Assembly (NCBI GenBank): GCA_035578175.1
Contig: JAQMRL010000003.1
Coordinates: 89,382,469-89,446,468, forward strand
DNA length: 64,000 nucleotides
Reading direction: 5' to 3'
Origin: Catonia carolina
Lineage: Eukaryota; Arthropoda; Insecta; Hemiptera; Achilidae
Positions 9,851-19,724 of the stretch are shown piece by piece. Positions within the stretch are counted from its first letter, which is position 1, and every line of letters starts with the position of its first letter. The notes below the pieces were generated by a model. It made no database searches. It saw nothing but the letters and a program-made list of their open reading frames with translations, and was not told where the DNA came from. A program made the translations under genes and the position numbers.

Positions 9851-10620
9851 AACATACACTTCTAAAAACTAATTACTAAATAATGGATGTAAAATAAAAC
9901 TATAGTAAAGAAAAAAATTCAAAATATGTTTCGTATATGACGTATCAAAGAAGTTTAAACATTATTAATATTTTAAAAACGAAAAATATGGTTAAATTAT
10001 TTTAAATTAAAATTCTGTTTGATATAAAAACTGCAAAGTTCACAGAACGGATGAAACATTTTTTGACATAGTTGTAAAGAGTTTTGGGATTCTACGAAAA
10101 ATCTAAAAATGACATTAATAAAAGCTGGAACGAGAATTTGCGAGGTGAATAACGAAATAATTGAATTAATGTTTCGATGGTGCTACTATTCTGGGGGCAA
10201 CGTTGCTCAGTTCAAAAAAAACAAATACGGTTTGTTTTGAAATGTTGTTTATGGTAGCGTAAGTGTTGTGTTATGGAATATGAATATAACCGAATACTTT
10301 ATTTTTATTTGAATATTTTTATAATGAAATTGTTATAATAATAACCACACTAATATTGTGGAATTGATTTTTAAAAATTAATTAATTTGTCACATGAGTG
10401 ATCAGCTTTCTCACGCCATTCACGCCTCTAATCTTATCATTCATCACATTTGTAGTTGTTTCATTAAACAGAAACAATTAAAATACATTTAATAAAAGAT
10501 AAATTAAGAACATCAATCAAAATTATTGTGTGAATTTATTCACATTGACTAGCTAGTACACTCTATATTTGCTCGTAGATTCAGATAAGTTAAAAAAGTA
10601 ATATCGGTGTTTATTATTTA
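9850..10620. other. AT-rich non-coding stretch
   Basis: Nothing recognisable was seen on either strand. Confidence 0.5.
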
Positions 10621-10765
10621 GATTCTTCTTATCGTGACCTCTGTGATCGGAGGTTGGCAATCATGACGGCAATTTGAACCTTGAACACCGCAGCTCAGGA
10701 TAGCTCTGCTGAGGTACAAAGAAACCAGTTGCGAAGATTCTTCAAAAACGATTCTTCTTAATTAT
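10620..10765 (-). mobile_element. LINE 3' tip, family alpha
   Basis: On the plus strand cttcttatcgtgacct...cggaggttggcaatcatga aligns with the (CTT)-ended terminus at 62-200 (cggaggttggcgatcatca). It is the same 3' end in the same orientation, ~145 bp, strongly 5'-truncated, and bounded by a repeated gattcttctta at about 10621 and 10751 that could be a target-site duplication. Confidence 0.7.
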
Positions 10766-10769
10766 TTAG

Positions 10770-13750
10770 GTTATACCATTCACAATAATGTTTCAGGGTA
10801 AATTATTCTGAAATTATAAAATCAGTTTTGTTCACAATTTTCCTGTTAGTTATAAACTGTACCATACTTAAAGGGATATCGATTCAGTCGGTTGTTATTA
10901 TTATACTTATGTGTGTGTTTCCGTGTGTGTATTAATATACATTTTTGAAACTATTGTTATTATTTTTTATTTACATTTATAAATGATAGAGATAAATACT
11001 AGGGTAAAGTTTTAGTGTATCTGTTCAATAGATCGATACGAAAAAAGTACGACTAATCACCCTTAATTTAACGAAAGTTAAAAGACACACAAACGCGTAG
11101 ACACACACACTGCTTACACACTATCACACAACTGTAATAAAAACAAAATCAGAAACACGCTCACATGAACTGACACGGTAAAGGCAATCAGACACTTTTG
11201 TGCTTCGACAGTCAAGGACTCGATAAATTTCGTATCGACAAAAACCCAAAGGGAATGAACAACTTTTACAATTTCTGTCCTTTAGAACCCTTCCTTATTT
11301 TGACACATTTGTACCATAATATACTCCAACACAACCGCCTAAGTCTTATAACACGTATATTCTCTTACAATATTACTTTTACATGTGTCAATGTATACTC
11401 AAACACTAAGACATAACAATAAAAGAGGATATAAACATGTGATTCATTTTGAAATAAAATAAACGTTGTTCAAAATAAAATCTAATATTATGTATAATAC
11501 AAAAATTTCTTGGTTATTCTTCTTAGTTATATACTCATTTTATATGTTATGCGTTGTAGTTTTTTATGTTATATTCAATATTATCATACACTTTGTGTAA
11601 CGCTGATTTTACAAATCCCGTGGTGCATAAAATAACAAGTAGTGATCTTTAACGTTATAAAGTTTTTAACTCATGACCTTATTACAGTAATCCAGTAATT
11701 TAATATAGTTATTATTTCAAATACAATCTATAAATATATTTTTATTGTTATAATATTATTAGAATTGAGCTCTCAGTTGGGTGCAATAAATAACCGGGTT
11801 TATTGCTTTTTCCGGTTTCATTTCACAATTTACGTATTCTGGGTATCACCTTATAAATAATTTTACCGATTTTCAGAAATTACAGCTTTTCAGAAAAGTA
11901 CAGAAACAATATTTCGATGTTTAAGTGAACTGAGATATTAAGTAAAAATGACACCAAATTCATTGAACTACTATGGTAGCCGGAATGCTATACTTTATAG
12001 TGCCTATTTTTTGTAAGTTAGGCCGAATAATATCAATAAACAGTATGTTTAATAATTATTTCTATTTGTGTAAAGTAAATGAATTTTAAAAAATGGGGAT
12101 TGCAAATTATGTTAATCACAGAACAAGTGTGCTATTACACCTTACAATTATAATTTTATTTTAAGCTTTTGATAAAATTAATTATAATTTTATTTGTTCT
12201 TTTACAATAATAACACAGGTCAAAAATTATGAAACTAAAAAATGACGTATTTCACTAAATATTGCGGTAAGTGAGTCTTCAACTAATCAAATATGTTAAT
12301 TGCGTTAACTTCTTGGAAGAGCCGGGTTTTCTGTTAAGAAATTAATTGTTAGCTTAACTTTTTATACTCGTAATCATTGATAACTTTATCGCAGTAAATT
12401 ATTATTACAATTTTTCATTATCAATTACTGATAATATTTTTATTTGTGTAATTGGCTAACAGATATTTCTAAAATTTCTGTCCTGAAAAAAATAATCTTT
12501 TGCGTTAAACACATCTGTGAATTTAAACACAGATTTTGTCTTCTTTTCAAGGCATAGGTCGTCCAGTATATTTCGGAATAAAAATGTTTTATTCGTTACT
12601 GGAGAGCTATAACTAAAATTAACTAAGCCCAGCGTTTAGAGGTATTTCCAAGTCTCTTCTTCTCTCAGCCTTGTATCCCAAAACCCGTTTTCGAATTCTT
12701 ATTTTCCACAATTTTTTGAAGATTTTCTATCCATTTATTGCTGTAATAAATAATAATAAACTGATTTTTTCATTTATACTATTTTAAAATTATATAAAAA
12801 ATTAATAAATTTATTTTTAAGTAAAATAATTTAATATATTATACGTGATGTCAAATTTTGGAATAGGTATTAGGAAGGTTACGGTACTGTACAGAACGCA
12901 AAAACGGGCTGAACAGGAATTCGCTTGGAATCTTTTAGGGAAACTGTCCAAAACCTTTTCCAGGACAGCAATATACATTAGGTACTATTTAATTACTGTA
13001 CAACAAAATGTCTGATTTTCTTCACGAAATGTTCACTTTCAACAGAAACAAAAGCTAATTTAAAATATATAATTATAAAGTTATAAATTTGATTGTGAGC
13101 AATGAAAATTTTATTTATGATTTTGAGTAGTTAAATACATTTATCAGTTAATAAATTAGTCCTAACCACAGTAAGCTATGTGGGAACATATTAAGATAAA
13201 TTGTAAAATACAATAAAGTTTCATTCTTGCGAGCTAGAAAACGAAAATAAAATGTACTTTTATAAAAACGGCAAAGTAACGATATAACAAAATATTAATA
13301 GCTTTTAATGTTATTGGTGCCTTTGTTTATAGATTCGTTTTATGAATGTAATTTAATTACGGATTCTTTTAACTCAATATTTCAAAGTATGACATAAAAG
13401 ATCGCGGTCTTCATCCACCGATTGGAATTCCGTAGTCTTCTGATTCCTTGAATTTTTCATTTTTAAACTTCTTGAAAAATGTTCGCTATCTATTGCAAAT
13501 ATTTATTGTATGTATATCTATCTACCTTCCTTTGTGTCTTTTTTTTAATTGGCTCAATATTAAATTCCGGAGTAAAATTTCAGTTTTACATATATAGTTA
13601 TAAATTTTAATTAAAATAAATACTTTAATCCGTTTATAGGTAACTTAGTTCGTTTCATTAAAAATTTATTACAGAGATATATTGCTGTGAGCTTTTCATA
13701 CAGGGCCCCTAACTAATAACTGGTCCTACACGATGAGCTTTGAACAAAAA
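10770..13750. other. AT-rich intron-like DNA
   Basis: No gene seen. It has short GT/CA runs at about 10910-10930 and 11100-11110, and copy 2 of the dispersed repeat at 12780-12980. The ORF starting at 11198 has no family resemblance. Confidence 0.5.
12780..12980 (+). repeat. Dispersed repeat, copy 2
   Basis: Matches 9640-9850 in order: an aataggtattaggaaggtta block, a cgcaaaaacgggctgaa block, then a ttcgcttggaatc block. Divergence is high and boundaries are uncertain. Confidence 0.4.
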
Positions 13751-13759
13751 ATTGTAGGT

Positions 13760-14065
13760 ACTATTTTGTTATTATTTTTGTTGGTATTTAATTTTTATTT
13801 CGGTACTGTACATTGAGCTGCACAACTCTGTATATAATATTTAAATGGTGGTGTGGAATTTTGCTTTAAGGAGAAGATGTACCCAGTGATGCAATCTCTG
13901 TTTAAAACTGCGGGTATTGTCCGATATTCAGACCAGGAGGTCCTACTCCATTTCCGCTTTAGACGTCACACAATTGGGAAGTTCCTTGTAGCTAGATCAT
14001 GGGCTAGTTGGTTTGGATGGTCAACTAGTCTTTTGTGAAATTTACTATACAAGAACATGGTTTTT
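13760..14065 (-). mobile_element. Jockey-type LINE 3' end, family B, inverted copy
   Basis: At the nucleotide level the reverse complement aligns with 14725-15190 through both the coding tail and the 3' UTR: plus-strand ttgggaagttcc, gggctagttggtt and tattcagaccagg match reversed 14950-15040, and the flank (taatatttaaatggtggtg...gtacccagtg) matches reversed 15060-15130. The small ORF read on plus at 13853 is antisense to this element and is not a gene. Confidence 0.7.
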
Positions 14066-14239
14066 TCATTTTGTTTTATTTTGCAACTGTAAACATACAA
14101 CCAGCAAAAAGGTTTACATCTTGTGTCAATTACAAAAAAACCGCGTTAATGGCTTTGAGGAGAACACCACCCAATGGTAGCTCTCCAGATAATGAAAAAT
14201 GTGTTAAATTTTAATTTCATATTTTTGTACACGTAATCA

Positions 14240-14720
14240 CTATTAGAGTCCTGTTAGTGTGTCATGTCTCTACTCCATCGGCGTTTCAGTCGTTTTTGTG
14301 GTACTCCTGGTAGGTCTGGAGAATTTATGTTGCATATTAAGGGATTATTATGATTTTGAAGTTTTACTCTGAACCTACGGTATAATTTTAGAAATGTGTC
14401 GTTAACGTAAGGGACGCGTAGGTCATCGTGCAGTGTTCTGTTGGATACGTAACTCGGGCAGTTAGTAACGAGTTTCAAGAATTTACTTTGGTAACGTTGT
14501 ATTCGTGAAATGACCGATGGCTTTGCTGCACCATAAATCTGACTACCATACATCCAGATCGGTTGAAGCATCGCCTTGTACGTCAAAAGTTTTGAAGTCA
14601 TGGGTAGTTTTGACCGTGTGAATTCAAAACTTTTAGAACTTAACTGCCGCCAGAATCTACTTTTCTGCTTAATTACTTCTTGATCAAAATTAAACCTCCA
14701 TTTCACAATTTTAATTTTAA
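14240..14720 (-). pseudogene. Jockey-type reverse transcriptase C-terminal fragment (family A)
   Basis: The minus frame is open for ~155 codons of a Jockey-clade LINE tail: KWRFNFDQEVIKQKSRFW-like start, LTYKAMLQPIWMYGSQIYG, then YVSNRTLHDDLRVPYVND, and the basic ending RLKRRWSRDMTH before the stop at 14254. This region lies after the catalytic palm/thumb; no YxDD motif is present, so the copy is 5'-truncated. It is the best-preserved Jockey tail in the window and the reference for the fragments at 8860, 15770, 24185 and 24700. It abuts, head to head, a second Jockey tail on the other strand. Confidence 0.85.
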
Positions 14721-14724
14721 AACT

Positions 14725-15190
14725 CTTTTGCAAACAATCTGGACTTGTTGTCTTCATCTCTTTGGAGTAGTGGCAGAGAGTAACTTAAAGTCGATCCAGG
14801 GTTTTCAGCCAAAGTTCTTAAGACTTGTTTCTAATGGTTTTTTGCATGTAAGTAATAAAACCATACATGGAGATTTCAAACTTCCAAGAGTAAAGGAACT
14901 AGCCGCGTCCTTCTACACTAAATTTTGTGATCGACTAAACAACAATCCCAACCAACTAGCCCGTGACCTAGTTATAGGGAACTTCCCAACTGTGCGATAT
15001 CTAAAAAAAAATGGAGCAGAGACTACTTGGTCTGAATAATAGACAACACCCATAGTTCTAACCGGAAAACACTAGGTACCTCTTTGCCTGAAAATAAAAT
15101 TCTCCACCAACCGCTAAATATTAAATATCATGTACAAAACAATTTGCTGCTAATTCTATAGTACCGTAATAAAAATTAAGGACAAAAAAG
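14725..15190 (+). mobile_element. Jockey-type LINE 3' end, family B
   Basis: The plus frame gives TLLQTIWTCCLHLFG, then FLHVSNKTIHGDFKLPRVKE, then FCDRLNNNPNQLARDL, ending at a stop near 15039. It is collinear with but clearly diverged from family A at 14240-14720. The 3' UTR (15040-15190) has an inverted match at 13760-13900. Because both strands contain the same C-terminal segment, this is not a twin-priming inversion of one element but separate insertions. Confidence 0.8.
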
Positions 15191-15770
15191 TGTGTATTGA
15201 AGTTTTTCAGAAGGTCACTTTAGTAAGATAATTGGCAATATCATAACAGTCTAATGAAGTGATTGATTTTAACGGAGTTCCAAAAAAAATAGACAAATTT
15301 ATGTATAAATATGCGATGGGATGTGAAAACATTAATAGTTTTTCTTTTAATTGTAATTGTAAGCATTGTTAGTCTTGAAGAAATTCGATTTTAACGTTTT
15401 TTACAGAACATCGTAAATTACCGCTTAACTAAACGTTAAAATATAAAATATTTATACAAATGTAGAATTGTGAATTTTCTTTTAGTTCTGTAACAAACAT
15501 TTTGAGCCAAAAACATACCTAAAGTTGTGTTTTTTTTTTATCCATTCTAAACTACTAAAGCACAAATTGTTAAGAAATGTTTTAAATTATCTTGGTTTCC
15601 AACCTAAGTACTGATACCTTTTATTACTTTATTGTTGAAATTCAAAAATATTACAGATTAAACAACAGTGAATAAGTAGGATGCTGAAAGAATGAGTGAC
15701 GTGCATGGAGAGCACCATCCACTGAGAGGTCTCCGACGGGTCATTTATTTGTTTTTCACTAATTTATTTA
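15190..15770. other. AT-rich non-coding stretch
   Basis: No gene or recognisable repeat was seen. Confidence 0.5.
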
Positions 15771-16145
15771 TTTATTTATTCATAAGTGGCATATAACAGT
15801 CCCTACTCCACTTCCTCCTTAATCGTCTTTAAACGTTTAGTAAATAACGGGAAGAATTTGCGTATTTGCGGTTTGGTTGAATGAAAAGTCTGTTGTGGAA
15901 GTTTTGATAAAGTTGAATGAAAACGTCCGATACCAAAGGAATTTTGGGGTCATTATGTAAAGTAACGTTAGAAATGTAAGATGGTGTGTTGACTAATATT
16001 CGTAACACCTTCGATTAAAACTTTTGAATCCGAGCTATCACTGACCGTAGCACATCCATAAATTTGACCGGCGCAAATTGGCCTTAGAGACTTGTATATC
16101 GTTCGTTAGTTTTCCTCCAATTGGAAGTATCAAACGTTAAGACAT
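15770..16145 (-). mobile_element. Decayed Jockey-type LINE C-terminus
   Basis: With a few frameshifts, the minus strand reads SNVTLHNDPKIPLVSDVF, then LYQNFHNRLF, then RRLRRKWSRDCYM near 15790-15830. Order and spacing match the Jockey tail at 14240-14720 (SNRTLHDDLRVP ... RLKRRWSRDM). The 3' side ends in a tttatttattta run near 15765-15780, read as the tail. Confidence 0.75.
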
Positions 16146-16334
16146 TCTGTATAACAGCTTAACTTATTTTCCAAGGTATTTCTTGTAACATAAAATTATA
16201 TTATAAAATTAGATTTATTTGATTTTAAGACTTAAATTTGACTTAGACTTAAATTTTATAAAATTGAGACTTATTTATAATTGTTTTTAAATAATTTTTA
16301 TATGTAGAATATTGCGCAACAAAAATAAGCCAAT

Positions 16335-16525
16335 GCCGGCCGCATTGGCGCAGATGGTAACGTGCTCGCCTCTCATCATGCGGTCCTGGGTTCGAATCCC
16401 ACTCAGGCACGGCATATTTTCATACGTTACAAAAAATCATTTCATCCTCCATTGTAAACAGTTACACCCCAACGTCGTCGCTAATGACCGTTGTAGTTGA
16501 TGCGACGTTAAATAAATAAATAAAA
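16335..16525 (+). repeat. tRNA-derived SINE, family A
   Basis: Head contains a pol III A box (TTGGCGCAGATGG, ~16346) and a perfect B box (GGTTCGAATCC, ~16390), followed by a body ending gatgcgacgttaaataaat and a (TAAA)n tail. Full or near-full copies are at 25481-25677 (+) and 32946-33122 (-), and a 5'-truncated one at 27274-27365. It is not a functional tRNA gene because the body is fused to the head and the copies are dispersed. Confidence 0.9.
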
Positions 16526-16667
16526 GAAAAAAAGTAATTTTACACGTCTTACAAGTTAAAGTATTGATGGGCCAGCAAAGTTTCAATCGGCTGACTTCAT
16601 ATTATTTTTGAGGATATAGGTTATAAATAAATAAACTTTTACTGTTACGTAAAATAATATACTGTAA

Positions 16668-16679
16668 CACTTAAGTCAA
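16668..16679 (+). repeat. Left target-site duplication of R1-like LINE
   Basis: cacttaagtcaa here and cacttaagttaa at 17271-17282 differ at one base and bracket the insertion. Confidence 0.75.
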
Positions 16680-17270
16680 TTGCGCATATTTTTGAAGATG
16701 TCCCTATTTTGGCCTCGAAAGAATGGAGACATCTGAGAAGACAGGGGTTGCACAGTGGATCCCAGAGAAAGTAGGCGCAGCAATGCTGCGGGATGAGGAG
16801 AGCTGGAAGTTGGTCGCTCAGTTTGCGGAGAGGGTGATCGGGAGACTATGGACGGAGGAGACATCTGGAGATCAGCGGCATCGCCCTCTCCCACAGTAAA
16901 CCAATCCTGTTCCGATCTCAGGAAGTAGGCACACTAATTTCCTGAGCTAGTGATAAAAGAGATGAATGAAAGTGAGAGAGTAAGTGCTGGTCAGTGACAG
17001 TGAGAGGGGAATTAGGCTACGGTTCCCTTCCACATCCCACTAAGAGTGTGTAACGTTTTTAACCCGACATTTCCCTTGTAGTATTATATAAACAGTTCTG
17101 AGGGGTTTGGAGGGTTCTTTGCTTATGTCGGATCAAGTAGCCAGGCGGCGGGTTTATGGTTGCGGCCTCCTTGGAGCTGGACGAGGACGTCTAAATTGAT
17201 GAGTCCAACACTACTTCCCCCTTCGTGAGGGAGTGAACATGAGTTTTTCTCGCCATCTCGAATAAAAAAA
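16680..17270 (+). mobile_element. 5'-truncated R1-clade-like LINE
   Basis: A frame from 16723 reads METSEKTGVAQWIP, MLRDEESWKLVAQFAERVIG and a stop at ~16897. This AMLRxxESWxxVxxFAExVI pattern resembles the extreme C-terminus of R1/TRAS-type reverse transcriptases. A GC-rich 3' UTR of ~360 bp follows and ends in aataaaaaaa at 17270. A 12-bp target-site duplication with one mismatch flanks it. Composition contrasts strongly with the AT-rich host. Unlike R1 itself it is not in 28S rDNA. Clade assignment rests on a short stretch. Confidence 0.7.
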
Positions 17271-17339
17271 CACTTAAGTTAAGGTTCTTTCGGGATCTGG
17301 TTGTAATAAATAGCAACGTATAAAGTAATAATCAAAGGC

Positions 17340-18250
17340 TACATGTAAGATTTTAGATACAGTATAGACATCGGATCTGCACGTTTTCAGGCTCCCTGAA
17401 CCCAAAAATTATGTTTTTACCGATTGGTCTGTGTGTGTGTGTGTGAACAAAATATCTCAAGAACAGAACATTGTACAAAGTTGAAACTTGAAACTTAAGT
17501 TAGGTACTACTAGAGGAACCGACCTAAACATTTTCTTTAATATCAGTCGACCGGAAGTAGTAGTTTAGTCGTATAATTTTTCACTTTTTTGCAATTTTCT
17601 CAAAAACTGCTCCGACGATTTTTTTAAAAATCATCTCATTTACTACACTTTGTATGTGCTACAAGATAGCGTGTAGCAGCCATGCCTGCTGAAATTCTTA
17701 GGGAGGCAGTGCTCTTGTAGAAAATAAAGGTTTAATTTTAGATTGCGGCCTTAATATGCATTTTAGCGCAAAAATTTATATAATAAAAGTTGTAAATAAT
17801 TTAAAAACCTACAATTTTTATGTCAAACCAGTTTTTAATAACGCGTAGTTTAGCAGTAATTTCGGTTTTTTCACGAAAATGTGTAAAAAATTGATTGTTT
17901 TAAGATGTCAGCCTTCGTATACATTTTACGACAAAATTGTGTAAATAATCAAACTTAAAGGAAATTAAAAGATCTACAAAGTTTATTCAGCGCATTTTTC
18001 TCTATAGAGCCTAGTTTAGCGTGAAAGAGTGATTTTCCGTATATTTAAGAAAACTGAGATTGATTTTCATTTTGCATTATTTACTCATGATTAAAATAAG
18101 GTTATGTTTTTTGAGGTTGTTTTTTCATAATTTTTAATGTTTTATTACTAATATTAGGTAGGTTATATTGTTCATTATTTGCCTTGCAATAGAAAGTTGT
18201 GTGAGTGTTTCACACCAGATTTTTTTAAATGCATTCTATATAATTTCCAG
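17340..18250 (+). repeat. ~900-bp non-coding dispersed repeat, copy 1
   Basis: Aligns end to end with 29990-30875. Shared landmarks in order: gcacgttttcaggctccctga / acacgttttcagaccccctga, ggtctgtgtgtg, cggaagtagtagttta, attttctcaaaaac, gggaggc, agagcctagtttagcgtg and cacaccagattttt. No ORF. This kind of repeat with a gtctgtgtgtg core is common in arthropod genomes, but I cannot name the family. Confidence 0.8.
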
Positions 18251-19600
18251 TATGTTCACTGGTAGATGTAATAAAAATATAATATTATCTAATTTTTTGT
18301 AAAAATTATTAGTATACCAATAAAAATAAAATCGTCCGTATGCAATGGCCTAGGTTAACTTGTTTAGGTACAGTATTTAAAAAGATGTGTTGTATAAAAT
18401 AAAGTCGTAAAAAATAATTAGCTAAATGTCAAAATAAACGTGTACGATGTATTAATGTAGGGTTAAATATCTACGAACTGGGAAAGGTTGAGCATGGGAG
18501 ACCACCTTTGTGTTGGTCAAGCACCCTCTTAAGCGTATAAACGCTACACAATACCGTGTACACTTCCAGTTATACCATATGTATTGTATTGCATTTGTGC
18601 ATCCATTTTGGACAGTTGAGTACAAAGGTAGGACGAACGAAACAGTTGTGGATGGAGTGCGTTGATATTCAAATACAGTACGTTGGGTAACCTGATGTGG
18701 AGAGAGAATCTACTAACACTGTGAGAAGTGGGCGCATACTATAAAATGGAGGTGAGAGAACATTGGTTAAACTAAGAGCGAATGAAATCAGAGGGAGAAA
18801 GGAACTAACGAATGGTACACAGCACGAGTGTGAAATGAAAATACCAATACAAAATGAAACCATTTGTATATGACAGTTAACTGACGATACAGTCGGTGTA
18901 GTAATCATTTATTACGGGCCAACAAATCAAAATTAAAACTTTTATTTATTACATTTTTAACTAACAAAAACGAAAATACTTCAAACAAAAATACTGCAAA
19001 ATGCCTCAATAATTTTTTTCTCTCGTTTTATAAATATGAGAAATTTATGATCATGGATTCATATTTCAATTGCAAGGAACTATATAAATTCTATTAATAT
19101 AAAGTCTGCGTAAACCAGGTAGACAACTCCATGAATTTTTCTCTTGATGTGAGTTACCAATATCAAATCTGATGTCAAAAGTACGTGTTTAATAAATCTT
19201 TTTCAGAGCAGTGTTAAAAAAAACATTAAAGTACTAGTACTGAAATGGTGTTCATTCATGTAAAAAGACAATCCTAAAAGCCTCATGCTATTATTATAAA
19301 AACGTAAATATTACCTGAAATAGAAACTTCAGTCAAAAAAGAATCAAAATTCAGTTAATGAATTAAAAGGGGCAATAAAGTGAGATGAATCAAATTAACT
19401 AGGTTAGCTAAATACTGTTTTTACTTTTCCAATTTGTTAATTGATTGATATTGCAACACTAACGTTTCAGTCTGTTCAGGTCCTAAGTATTATAATAATA
19501 AACAAACTTTTTTATAAGTTTGTTAAACTTATAACAATTTTTTTTGTCATAATTAAAGATTAAAAATTATAATTAACGATTTAGCTTTGAATTGTTACTT
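18250..19600. other. AT-rich non-coding stretch
   Basis: No supported feature. The patch 18480-18900 is somewhat GC-richer and could hold an old repeat, but no homologous copy was found in the window. Confidence 0.45.
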
Positions 19601-19602
19601 AG

Positions 19603-19720
19603 TTGTTGTTGTTTAGGTCAACAGCCGAAAGGCTGGTTTGAACCTGTAGAGGTTTTACTAAGTAAAACGAGGAGTGAGGTGGTTTACCATTGCCTTCCTC
19701 ATGTTACTTAGTATCCAATT
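19603..19720 (+). repeat. Short dispersed repeat C, copy 1
   Basis: Contains acagccgaaaggctggtttgaacc, ttttactaagtaaaacgagg (itself partly palindromic) and gaggtggtttaccattgcc. The same blocks occur reversed at 38300-38440. SINE-like in size; no clear pol III boxes were seen. Confidence 0.7.
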
Positions 19721-19724
19721 ACAG

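Noticed and set aside
13853..14038. Plus-strand ORF of 61 codons
   Set aside because: Antisense of a Jockey family-B 3' end; the match is to the reverse strand of 14725-15075.
16335..16415. Possible functional tRNA gene
   Set aside because: A and B boxes are present but the sequence is fused to a repeated body with an A-rich tail and occurs in dispersed copies: a SINE head.
16676..16894. 72-codon minus ORF, Ser/Pro-rich
   Set aside because: Antisense of the R1-like reverse transcriptase tail, which is supported by a TSD and 3' tail.
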